Shown in pieces: positions 23,001 through 33,785 of a stretch of 64,000 bases of DNA; within the stretch, counting starts at the first letter, position 1, and each line of letters starts with the position of its first letter. The position numbers and the translations under genes were made by a program. Source of the stretch: Lomentospora prolificans. Lineage: Eukaryota; Ascomycota; Sordariomycetes; Microascales; Microascaceae. The notes beneath the pieces are model-generated. The model had not been told where the DNA came from, did not search any database, and saw nothing but the letters and a program-made list of their open reading frames with translations. The stretch spans positions 620,001 through 684,000 of the forward strand of contig JARFXM010000003.1 in NCBI GenBank assembly GCA_029532625.1. The letters are read 5' to 3'.

Positions 23001-26000
23001 CCTTTGACACTGTACCACTACAGGGCACGAGGCCTACGAAAAGTACCTGACTTAATGACCCCGCGAGATGGTTCGAAGGGGACTATGGAAGGCGGCGGCC
23101 CTAGTTTGAGACATTAAAACTGTTCAAAGTAGCCTCATCTCCCGCATTCGGTACCGAAAATAGCAGCCGGATTTATATCAGTCTATACAATGGGGCGCAT
23201 TATGACATGATATTTACCGATAATAGCAGAGCGAGGGGTGTGTAGACCGAGCATCAAACTTGTCGATACGATATTCAGAGATTAGAGCTTGCCCAATACT
23301 TTCGCACCTAGTTGTTCGCTGGCATCATGTTGGCGCTTTTGCTCACGGATAGGCGAAGCCGGCACAGCCAGCTGAAAGCCCGCGAAGCGCCCAATCGTCA
23401 ATCAGAGTTAAGCAACTTGTCCTACCTGAATTTTCGATTATTGCAGCACCACCCTCGTGACCCGCTTCCTCTTTCTCGAGCGACCTCCTGGTCTCCCAAT
23501 GATGATTGGATTCGCAGAGTGACGAACCAACCGGTAAAAAAACATCGATTATTGCACCATGCGGCGCTTCCCACCGATCTTGCCATTACTAGCGCAGGTC
23601 CAATAAGACCTCCCCTTTGGCCCAGGGACCCTCCCCGCCATCTTCCCCTCCAATGGGAGCCCGGCTCCCCTCTTAACTCCCCAGGTGATATAGCGCGTTG
23701 GGTGAATCTGTATGGAGGCCAAAAAACGGGCCGACAGACCAGTGATGTTACGGAGATGGGGATTCGGCTCCCTGAAGGATGGCTGGGCAGACGCCGGGTT
23801 CAGGGTGTGTAAAAAGGAAGCTAGGCCGATTAAGGTATGGCATCATGGTTGGCTGTTTTGCTTGTCCGCCTGCCCCTCCGTCCAAGGGCCTTTGTTCCCA
23901 CCATTGAGGGGTGGAAATGGGGCAGATAGGCAGTGCTACAGTGTCCTAGTATGGTACGCGATACGCTAGTGCTCCCCATTGAACAAGTCAACGGACGCCA
24001 AGGTCTAGAGCAATGATAGCGTTGACGTTATTCACAATCGGGGCTTTGACTGGTGCATTATAGTGCGACGAAGCTACTGGGTAGCCTACCAGCAAAAGGC
24101 CTGGAGCCCATGATCTAGAGCATTGCAATCTGGGTGCCTTTAAAAAGCAATCTTGAATAAAGTTCAGTCAAGAGAGGAGTACGAAGTAGGTCCTTCGCAC
24201 TAACAGCCGAGTTTATCAACGCCACCCGTCGGTCCCCTGCCCAGTTCTTTCTTTGTCCGGGGCGTTGATTATCCTTGAAGAGTCTGACCAGGGGCGCGCG
24301 CAGAAGAAATTCCGTGGCTACGAAAAGCAAGTTTTGTCTGTGCTTTTCCATGATCAAACCCGCGTGGCCTATTTTTGCCTCGGGCGGCCTGGTCTTACCT
24401 TTCTCTTTCTTCTCTTTACTACGGGCTTACCGGTTTTCTCTAGAGGCCGACTGACAGGCCGATTGACATTGTTGCACGACGTTCTGCGGCTTTTAGATGG
24501 AGTATATATTGGAGACGTAGAGTATGTGCAGAAGAGAGATGAGGGTGCTAAATAAAATCCGATAGGAACAGGAGAAGCGCGAAATTCGGCCGGGGTTGGA
24601 TCTTGGGGTCGAGGATAGGGCTGTCTATTGGTAAACGCGCACGGCAGGGGATGGATATAGACGGGGCCAATCTTGGATGTAATCGTCGGGATGGGTGAGT
24701 TCGATGCAGACTGGTCAATTTACTCTTACTCCGGACCCGACCTGCACGAGTAAGGAGGATCAGGGTGTACAAATTGGATATCGGCTCCTTAGCCAGAGGC
24801 CAGAGTGCCTGCAAATTGTTACCCTTCAGGCCTGCCCTTGTGGGCCCGTAGGAAGTGTAGTGGAGCAATTTATGCTCACTGCGTCCAAGAGGACCGTTAG
24901 ATATGTGCCGGACAAAGGCACTGTCAAACTGAGCCAACAGGCCAGGACAGATTCCATGTCCCGATCTTACTTTTGGAGAGCAAACAACACGGGAGATATT
25001 CAGAGACGGGGTTCGAATCCTCCCGTGGCGATTCCGACAGGGGGACCCGATCGGGACCAAAACCAAGAGGTTTGGAGAATCCCGCTGGCTAATACCTTCG
25101 TACTGTTGCCGTCTTCTTGGACTAAGGATCGCAAAGACCACCTAGAAATCCTGTCAGCCCTAAAGAAGGAAGCGAACATTGGGCGGTTGCCACACACGCA
25201 TACGCCTTTTGCCATCCCCACGCTCACAGTCAAGGAAAATGGCGTCCGTCGATCTCCGTTTGTGGCACAGTGGCTACAGGCAAGATGCCGCCTCTTTTCC
25301 TCGCTCGCGGGGGCTATCCTTGGAGAAAAAAGGCGCCTCAAGAGGAAGCTGGCCATCTAAATGCTCGGCTTGCCCGCAGCTGGTGTGGTCTGCCAGCGCA
25401 GGCAGCTTAGTGACATTTTTTACAGATGCCAGCGTGTCGGCAGCTGAGCCACTGCCCAGAACTTGCCCGTCAGCCCAACGGCTTTAAAAGTAAAAGTACA
25501 ACAGGCAGCGAGAAAAGAGGCCAACAGTCCATCGATGACAACTTTGGTCTGTAAAGGTAATGTTGCGACAATCGCTCCTAAGCAATGTACTCGGCCAGAG
25601 GGCGCGTAACTTCGTACCCCCCAGGCGTAAAATAGCCATCGCATTATCTGGTAAGATTGATGGCCATGAGGATTGCAACTACATAGAACGGGGTTCGAGG
25701 TAACATTCCAAGTCGAACATTAAATGGAAGAGCAGACGGTCAGGAATCTACCTCCCCGAGGTCTCAAATCGAAGGGTCGCAATTCCGCCACTCCTTTTTG
25801 ATCATTCCGCATGGTCTGACGGGCTGTATCATATGCTCCATCTCATGGTGCCCTGGGACTCCCCCTAGAACCAGATACCTATTCCCCAAAGGGCTGGGGA
25901 AAATAGATGGGTAGCAGAGAATTCGGTCAAGTGTCCCTTTCCTTTTTCGAACCTTAGATGCCGGCATAAACCGTCACACATGCAAGTAAAACGTTGACCC

Positions 26001-26126
26001 TCAACCAGGGCAGGAAAATCGGGGCCAGGGGGAACGAATTTATCTCAAAGCCATCACTTATACTCAATGTTGAGTGCGACGGTGAGAAACGGCCGGGCCA
26101 AGAGGCAAAGCAAGAAAGAGGGAGCA

Positions 26127-26128
<2 letters not shown>

Positions 26129-26158
<30 letters not shown>

Positions 26159-26174
26159 AAAAAAAAAAAAAAAA
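26129..26174. repeat. C20 run abutting A26 run
   Basis: Twenty C residues are followed directly by twenty-six A residues in the gene-poor region. The exact lengths may reflect sequencing or assembly limits. Confidence 0.85.
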
Positions 26175-28744
26175 GAAGACCATGAAATATACAGCTTCCT
26201 TGGCGGGATCTGAAAAGATGAGTATATGTTATGTACCTTTTCGCGGTGGCTTCGCCGGCAAGTTATGCGGTCTATTTACGTAGTCGAGTTAAAGGCATGA
26301 ATCTGTGCGTAGGTTGAGTACCTAAGCTATATGACGCGTTCAAACCCCCTCCAGAGGGACTGTCATCCACGGTGCTGCTTGTGCAACGTCCGAAACGCAG
26401 AATACCACCGAGTTTGGATGCGGCCGAATATCGCCTTTGCCTCGCGTCGGAGAGTAAAAAAGGAGGCTTCGTAAGCTTGGAAGATCTTGCTACCGCAGGT
26501 TGCTGTTCGGATCGCAACATGAAAGGGTGTGACCTGCTCTTCCGTATCGGCATTGCCCCCACGGCATGACGAGGAACAAGTCAGGTCACTACGATGGTGA
26601 TAGCTTCCTTGGCTCGACGTTCGTGGTGATGGGCGGACGGGGAGGATCCGAGACATACATACATGGGAGGAGCAAGACTGGTCTGCGTATTATGGATGGT
26701 GTCCTCTCTCGAACAGTGTCTGCATGGCGCATCATGTCTGTTCGAGTTTAGACTTTATTAGTACGGTGATACGAGGACTGGTTGGAAGCCTCGCAAGTTA
26801 AGGCAAGGTCAGTAGGATGGGCACCTACTCTTTGGGGTACTCTCTAATGACTTGTAGAAGCGCGATAACTCTATGTGTGGGTTCAGTACCATTCAGGTAC
26901 AATAAGGGTGAGACATTAGCTCCATCAACAGGAAGAAGGTGCAAAGGACTGAACTGGAAACTGCACTAAACTAGGGTAGCCAGGCTTGGCAGGTACGACG
27001 TTGGTCTCACGTCCGCCAAGGTGCTCAAGACATCGCCACAGCAAGCACATTGTAAACCTGAACTTACGCTCCCCCTCCCTAACCCCTACTAGTAGCTTTT
27101 TTCTCTAGGCTCTCACAGAATACCGCCTCGATGCGTCGCTGGCTATTGCTCGACACGCAGTTACCATCAGCCACCGTATCATGATGTCCCAGCGCGGAGA
27201 TGGTTCGTTGCACAGACATTCAGGGCCGTTCGATTCTGACGGTTTACGAAAACTGAGCACCAAGACCACCAAAAGAGGCGGGGAGGGAAAAAGGCACAGA
27301 GGAGATCCACCCATTCCACTCAATTTCCGTGTCTTTTACCAGGAACAGGGTCAGCGTCCATCACTGGCAAATCCCTACCCGTACCCCTCCTCTCGGCCTC
27401 GTCCCCCCTTGCCATTCGTCTTTTCCTGGTCCCGTCAAAATCCGCTCCCGCTGATGTGTATTACCACACCCTCTTGTTTCCTTCCTTCTCCCCACCCCTC
27501 TCGTTTTTCTCTACGCCCCTGTCTTCTCTATGTCCTCCTCCCATCCCGATCACCCCTGTCGATTCTGGACCAGGTATATGGCCCGCATGCTCAATGCATG
27601 GGTTGCGCCCCACGGGCACCACCGATGAATGGCGGCATTGCCCATTCGACTTCTTTTTGCAAAGTTCACAAAAAGGTTTTCCCCTGTTAGGCCCGACTGG
27701 TGGGGCTCGCCCATCACACCCACCAAGTTTCCCCATGCAGACCCCTGCTCATCGCCTCGTTCTCCTGTCCCTTCTCTCTCACGGTGAGGGCTCGAAAGAC
27801 CTTACGGAGTAGAAGGGCAGACGCGAGCGCGAAAGGCTCGTACCCACGAGTACCGAGAACACCGCCAAGGGTACAAGTCGAATGCAGCGACTGAGGAGCC
27901 GACCCAACGGTACTCGTCGTAATAACCATTGGCCCATTGAATCCATGGCCAGCCCATTGGCGAGTTACAAGCTAATGCCTCGATGTGGGCGAAAAGAAGG
28001 GGAGGCGTTGAGGCAGGTACGAATTGCTGGCCCGTTGTCGACTCCCGTTATTAGTCTAGTTTTTCGCTTCGCTTGGCCTGCCCCAGGTTGGAGGGACAGG
28101 ACACGCCGAATAAGGCAATAATAATCTTCCACGACCTTTTGTCCGTCTTGTCGTCTCCTCCATGTAAGTGGATACAATACCACATATCTTCTTCGCCTCT
28201 CCCACCCTCTTCCACGATCTCGGGCCTCCCTCCTCTCTTCTCTTCTTTCCTTTTTACTTTAAGCTTTCCCCAGACTTCTGGTTTCTGTACATTTTCTCTT
28301 TTTACAACTTCTTTTAATCAACCCTTTCAGCAATATCTGTGGTTGAGATTTTGGACGAGGCCAGGCCATACACGCCATCCCTCCGAAGGCATCCATAACA
28401 CGGCCGCCATCACCCTTTGTGTTTTTGCCCTGGACGATGATCTCAGCTCCCAAGACGCATTGACCGGTCATCTACACGATGTTGACGACTCTCGATCTCT
28501 AATTACTACCGTCAACTCCAGTATTCCACGAGTCTCGCCTTTTTGTAACGATATATCACCCTGCGCCACCTTTGCGACTACGCGAACACTTGACTCGAAA
28601 CCGAGGTCTTCACCCGAATCCTTAACTGGACTTTCCGAGCTACTCAACTCGGTGCGCTGAATCTTGCGGAGCTGCCAGATAGCGTTGGATATTCAAGGAC
28701 CTGCAAAGTTGGGCTAGGCTTACCCAATAAATTATTCCAGAACC

Positions 28745-30486
28745 ATGGCGTTAACAAACAATGAGACGGCCATCAAGGCTCTGCGTGGCGCCTGCATTGC
28801 GCCCTTCTTCGACGCTGCAAAATTCCCGGATAATGGAGGCTGTAAGTTGAAGACGAGGAGAGATGCGCCGTCTGCTCGGTGACGCTAACGTATTCTGTTT
28901 CCAAAAGTCGTGGAAGGAAGGATGTGCCAACCTCTCTCCAAGGACCTGACGTGTTGCCTGCCATGCCCTGTTACCGACTGGGTATACCCGGACTCGTTTA
29001 ACACACTAACTACGGTAGCGAACTGGCTCAGTGTTGTGGGAGCGCTTTGCTGCCTTTTCCTGCTTCTTTCCTATGCATTCCTGCCTGTAGACAAGACGCA
29101 TCGCCACTATCTCAGCATCTCTATTGCCTCCGCAGTATGCCTCATGAATGTAAGATCTCCTTCGTGGTACGTGACAAAGTGGACATACCTAACGCAAAAG
29201 CGCAGCTTGGTTTCATAATACCACTCGCAGCCGAGCCCGACCAGTGCTTTAACCAGATCACCCCGCATGACATGGAAACAAGCACCGTCTGCGCCGCCTC
29301 TGCCACAGCACTGCTCTTCGGCGGCTTTGCGGCCGTCATGTGGGTCTTCCTTCGATCCGTCTCGCTTCACCTCCAGATTTGCTGGCAGCAAAACGTCGGC
29401 CGCATGTTCATGATCTTCTCGCACGCTACTGGTTGGTTGATTCCGGTTGTTGTCGTGATCCTTGCCCTCGTATTCAGTGGCGTTTCGTTCCGTTTCGGCG
29501 CGACCTGCCACATTAACCACAAGAACTCGCTCGCCGACTTTTGGATCCCCCTTCTGCTCTTCGCGGGCGTGACTGTCTTGATCCAGTTTGCTACTTTTGG
29601 CTACTGTATCAAAGTCTACCTCGCTTCGTTGGCCGACACTAGCGCCTCAACCGAGGGTTCGGGTATCCCTTACACCAACAGTGTCAGGACTATGTCCCCG
29701 AGGCAGGCCTACCGACGTGTCAAGAGGGTCATACAGTTGCAGTGGAGGGGCATTGCCATCGTCCTGATTATTATTGCGGATGTTATCTTCTTTTCAGTTG
29801 TGTTCGTGTTCCAAGACAACACTGTGCAGGATGTCAAGAAACACCCCGAGATCAGTGCGGACTGGGTGGCGTGTCTGGCACTGGCTGTCGCGTCGGGGGG
29901 GAGCAAGGATGACTGCCTCGATGAAGCCACTGCCTTGGTCCTCAACCAGGGCACCATTATCGCGGTGCTCTTCATGTTGGCAGTAAGTGACGGAACTCCA
30001 GCAATCCCCCTCATGGAAAGCAAGTCAGCTAACAGTTACTAGGTCAACGGCATATTCCTTCTCTTCCTCCTCGGTCGCTGGTCCATGGTCCACGGCTGGA
30101 TCGACCTCTTCAAGGGCCTGCTGGGCAAGAGATCCAACGAGTTCGTATCTGTGGACGCGCGCCACGACTACAAGAATGACCAACGTTCGTATGAGATGCT
30201 GTCCAAAGACGAGAATTCTGTGGTAACGTCTCTTCCTTCAGTCCACCTCTCTTCAATGAGCCCGACTACTACAGGCGGCTTCAAGACCCCCGACTATTAC
30301 GGGCAGACGGCGAGATACAACCCGCCTTCGAGGTCGTTTTCCAGCCCCAGACCACCTACGTCCCCTACAGGGTGGGACTCGACGACTACGCACGCACGGC
30401 CTGCGGATCCCCAGCTAAGCTACTGGACGAACAGCAGGGACCGGGACTATGAGGATATGAATCCCCTAGGAATGAACAAGATATGA
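28745..30486 (+). CDS. Frizzled/Smoothened-like seven-transmembrane receptor
   Basis: This is a predicted plasma-membrane G-protein-coupled-receptor-like protein of the fungal Frizzled/Smoothened-like group. Exons are 28745-28841, 28908-29149, 29206-29982 and 30043-30486, giving 519 residues. Donors are GTAAGT, GTAAGA and GTAAGT, and the phases agree. A Cys-containing N-terminal segment (MCQPLSKDLTCCLPCP) precedes TM1 (NWLSVVGALCCLFLLLSYAF). TM2 is split by intron 2 and continues as LGFIIPLA. Other landmarks are MWVFLRSVSLHLQICWQQN in TM3 and its loop, FRFGATCHINHKN before TM5, and IQFATFGYCIKVYL. The last 120 residues are a Ser/Thr/Pro-rich cytosolic tail, a plausible phosphorylation target. 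The N-terminus is too short for a full animal-type Frizzled ligand domain. Ligand and coupling are unknown. The class assignment is from memory of the fungal family and should be confirmed by profile search. Confidence 0.82.
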
Positions 30487-30849
30487 TACGGAGAGACGAG
30501 TTAAAGGAGAGCGAGATGATAGTTCAACACTTTTTATAATAAGTCCGGCAACGACGGCGGAACGACGACTCGAAGCGAACTACATTATAACGAGACAAAA
30601 AATAAGAACGACTAACTCTCGATCGACCAACTAGAAGAATCGGTCAGACGAGAGCCTAGAATCACCACCGCCGACGCCGGCACTCTTTACACCACATATC
30701 CGCCTGCTCAATCTGAGCAACGACGCAGAAAAGCGAGAAACAAGACGCCCCCGAAAAAATGTGTTCGGCATCGACGGACGTGCCCAGCCCTGAACATCAG
30801 GCTGTGTTCGGGTGTGGTGCCTAATCCCGATTATTACCGAACGGGAACG

Positions 30850-30869
30850 GCATGCATGCATGCATGCAT
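30850..30869. repeat. GCAT tetranucleotide repeat (5 units)
   Basis: Five perfect GCAT units, which also form a self-complementary palindromic tract. Confidence 0.85.
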
Positions 30870-31270
30870 TCTCCGTCGGCCACCCGTCCCATCCGTATGG
30901 GTATGTCCACGGATAACTAACCTCCTTCGAGAATGCACCTCTCTAGACCTTCGCATCTCTAGGAGTCAGCTGAGAACCGACAGGCACGAAACTATTCGTT
31001 CGGCATCGGCGAACTCTTCTTGATCTCGCACGGGGATCAATGTGCCCCACCGCGGTCACGGTTGAACCCTGACGACCACACTCTTGCTTGAATTTTTTTT
31101 GTGTCATCTATTCTTCTCTACGAAAGGGTAGGAATGGCGGATATTTCGATATCGTCAATGGATTTATTTATTGGGAAGGGTTGGTGGCTTTTTATACTCC
31201 CAAGGAGAAACGGACTCCTTTTTTTGATGTACAACGAAGCTTCACTGTATCGATATTTTCCCGCCCGTAT

Positions 31271-31280
31271 ACACACACAC

Positions 31281-31310
<30 letters not shown>
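31271..31310. repeat. Compound microsatellite (AC)5(AT)5(AG)10
   Basis: Three different perfect dinucleotide runs abut without interruption, about 700 bases upstream of the GH5 ATG. Confidence 0.9.
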
Positions 31311-31312
<2 letters not shown>

Positions 31313-31990
31313 TTGAGAAGCTACAAAACGTTGAAAAGGTCTCCCGGTCCCGGAACTACGGTTCGAAGCAAAGCGCAACCCGTACTTTTTTGGGCACTCC
31401 GAAACATGCTGTGCTGGAAAAGATTGGTCGCTGCGGCCCTAGCTCGATCCCACGTCGAACATTATTCGCTGTTGTGCAGAGTCTGGGCGATGTCCGAAGC
31501 GAAACCAGAATCAGGAAATGCTGACGTCTGATCAAATCCTGATGGGAATCGCCGGAAGGTCCGGCACAGGTGGACAGACAGCACAGCATGCACAGCTCAG
31601 AAGGATGAGGCAGAAAATGGTGCCCTGCCGCACACGGCTTTTTGAGAAAGCCAAAATGCTCAGCCGGACTCGCTTGTCTGTTCTGCTGAGCTGCGCACGC
31701 GAGCAGTTACTCTCATCGGGCGGTGATGCCACCTTATCGCCAGCCAGACCATCCTGTTGTCCACGTTTTAAATAAGCCAGACTCTGAACTTTATTTTAAA
31801 TTGTCAGATTAACTTTTGAGGTGCCCTACGGAATCCTTTCTTCTCTTTTCATTTGAACCTTTTGAGGTCGCTTGAGCTAGGCGCTTGACGGCGTCGAACT
31901 GAAGTCGCGGGAGGGCTATCGAAATTGCATTGCAGCTACGGCCAGCAGCAGACCGAGGCACCCCTGCTCACGCGACACTGAAAGCCGACA

Positions 31991-33439
31991 ATGCGGTTCT
32001 CCGACTATTTCCCCGTGCCCTGGTCGAAGTCTCGCCCATCCCTTTCCCTCCCCGCGCACCAGGGCGACGAAGTCGTCACAAAACCGACGAAAGGCTGGCG
32101 CAAAATGGCCATTCTCATCGCAGTGGCGGTTGCGCTATTCTTCGTCCTCATCTACCGCCTACGCGCATCGCAATGGGCCCTATCCGTTCCCTGGATCCCC
32201 GACCCGGCGTCGCTGGCGTTCACCAAGGAAAACCGCCTCCCGCCGGCGTCGGACCTCGCTCCGCCCATTTCATCCTATTCTCTCCCCTTGAGCACCCAGG
32301 GCCGCGACATTGTCGACGCTAGGGGGAAGAGGGTGAAGCTTGCCTCTGTGAACTGGTACGGTGCTAGCGATGAGTTGTTCGTTTCGGGGGGCCTGGACGT
32401 CAAGCACCGGGATGAAATTGCGCGATTGATTCGCAAGTTGGGGTTCAATTCCGTGAGATTGCCTTATAGCGACGAACTTGTTATTGAGAACCCCGTGGTG
32501 CGGGATGAGGACGTAGCTGCCAACCCGGACCTGATCGGCAAGACAGCGCTCGACGTGTTCACCGCGACCGTCAAGAGCCTAACGAAGGAGGGAGTCGCCG
32601 TCATCGTGAACAACCACATCACCCGCGCAAGCTGGTGCGACGGCTTCGATCTCTGCGACGCCGCCTGGTCCAACGACCACCTCGGCCCCTTTTGCAAAGT
32701 TCGCCAGACGGAAGAAGAATGGATCCAGCACTGGGAGACCATCATGGAGCCCCTCGTCTCGGACCCGTACGTCATCGGCGTCGACCTGCGCAACGAAGTT
32801 CGCGGCCTCTGGGGCACAATGTCGTGGGCCAAGTGGGCCGCTGCCGCAGAAAAATGCGGCGACCGCCTCCTGGCCATGAACCCGGACTGGCTCGTCGTCG
32901 TCGGCGGTATCTCCTCGGGCAACGACCTCTCAGGCGCGGCGACGCGACCCGTCCGCCTCTCCGTCGCGCGCGACCGCGTCGTGTACTCGTCGCACTCGTA
33001 TTCCTGGTCCGGCTGGGGCGAGCCGTGGAAGGGCATGTACGCCAAGCGGAACTACGAGTCGTTCGTGTCCACCGTGCGGCGGCACTGGGGGTACCTCCTC
33101 GAGAACGACATCGCGCCCGTGTGGGTGGGGGAGTTTGGGGCGCCGGGACGGCCGGGGGTTGGGGATGCGCGGTACTGGAGGCATCTGGTTAGGTACTTGA
33201 CGGCCCTGGATGCGGATTTCGGGTATTGGGCTTTGAATCCGAGGAAGGTTGGGCTGAGCGGGAGTAAGGAGGAGACGTACGGGCTTGTTCGGGAGGATTG
33301 GGAGACGCCTGTTTTGGATTATAGGATGAAGGACATGATTGGGTTGATGAAGGTGCAGGAGCCCAATAGGTATAGGGTGGAGGATGGCGAGAGGCGGGAG
33401 GCCGAGGACGACGTGGATGGGAAGGCGTGGGAGCTGTGA
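31991..33439 (+). CDS. Membrane-anchored GH5 family glycoside hydrolase
   Basis: This single-exon gene encodes 482 residues. A hydrophobic helix at about 39-56 follows a basic 38-residue N-terminus and has no obvious cleavage site, which suggests a type II membrane protein with an extracytosolic catalytic domain. That domain (about 105-450) is GH5-like. RLPYSDELVIENP follows beta-strand 2, DLRNE places the acid/base at Glu269, the HSYSW segment carries the conserved His335 and Tyr337, and WVGEFG places the nucleophile at Glu381. GH5 enzymes cleave beta-linked glucans or related glycosides; the substrate here cannot be told from sequence. There is no cellulose-binding module or Ser/Thr linker, unlike secreted cellulases. 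The third codon positions are GC-rich in the middle of the gene. Both catalytic glutamates are present, so it should be active. Confidence 0.9.
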   Translation: MRFSDYFPVPWSKSRPSLSLPAHQGDEVVTKPTKGWRKMAILIAVAVALFFVLIYRLRASQWALSVPWIPDPASLAFTKENRLPPASDLAPPISSYSLPLSTQGRDIVDARGKRVKLASVNWYGASDELFVSGGLDVKHRDEIARLIRKLGFNSVRLPYSDELVIENPVVRDEDVAANPDLIGKTALDVFTATVKSLTKEGVAVIVNNHITRASWCDGFDLCDAAWSNDHLGPFCKVRQTEEEWIQHWETIMEPLVSDPYVIGVDLRNEVRGLWGTMSWAKWAAAAEKCGDRLLAMNPDWLVVVGGISSGNDLSGAATRPVRLSVARDRVVYSSHSYSWSGWGEPWKGMYAKRNYESFVSTVRRHWGYLLENDIAPVWVGEFGAPGRPGVGDARYWRHLVRYLTALDADFGYWALNPRKVGLSGSKEETYGLVREDWETPVLDYRMKDMIGLMKVQEPNRYRVEDGERREAEDDVDGKAWEL

Positions 33440-33785
33440 GGAGGAGAGTAAGGAGTGAGGAGGGCTCTTAACGCCCAATTTCGGAGTTTTGTATCAAGGC
33501 ACGCTTTACGACTTGGAGGCCATCGGTTTCTAAACAGAACATAGGAGACCCAAACATAGAAGGGAAACGTATAAAGAGGGTGCCAATAGAGAAACGGAAT
33601 CTATCGGTTGCCTCCACAGGGTTTGACATCAACCATATCGCTCTAGAGATATAAACAGGCGGAGCAAAACTCCTAGTTCGTTCATTTCAACCCCTTCTTA
33701 ACCTGAGATATTCTTTTTTTCCTTTTTTTTTTTTTTCTTCTTTGCGCCAAACTCTTGTAAAGCTGGCTCTATCATTGATTCGGAT
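33440..33785. other. Convergent 3' spacer
   Basis: This spacer lies between the stop codons of the GH5 gene (+) and the PME-1 gene (-), and should hold both 3' UTRs. It contains a T-rich run at 33714-33739. I see no gene in it. Confidence 0.6.

Larger units (their letters stand above)
13232..28744. other. Long gene-poor stretch (about 15.5 kb)
   Basis: This is non-coding as far as I can support. Short open frames occur on both strands; the longest are about 200 codons at 24548-25360, open on both strands at once. None resembles a known family or joins into a spliced model. Base composition by eye is balanced, not the extreme AT of RIP-mutated repeats. Homopolymers and microsatellites occur at 14009-14032 (T), 17719-17731 (G), 19006-19023 (GAA), 21386-21404 (GA) and 26129-26174 (C then A). 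A B-box-like GGTTCGAATCC at 25013-25023 has no cloverleaf around it. The last 600 bases are pyrimidine-rich and probably the leader of the receptor gene. Confidence 0.5.
30487..31990. other. Intergenic region between receptor and GH5 genes
   Basis: This spacer holds the receptor 3' UTR and the GH5 promoter. It contains a GCAT tetranucleotide repeat at 30850-30869 and a compound dinucleotide microsatellite at 31271-31310. Short frames show no family resemblance. Confidence 0.5.

Noticed and set aside
24940..25050. Possible tRNA around GGTTCGAATCC
   Set aside because: The B-box-like sequence has a mismatched T-stem, and no acceptor stem, D-arm or anticodon arm can be paired around it on either strand.
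28073..28660. 195-codon frame just upstream of the receptor gene
   Set aside because: It is pyrimidine-rich leader composition (many Ser, Pro, Phe and Leu) without conserved features, most likely 5' UTR or promoter.
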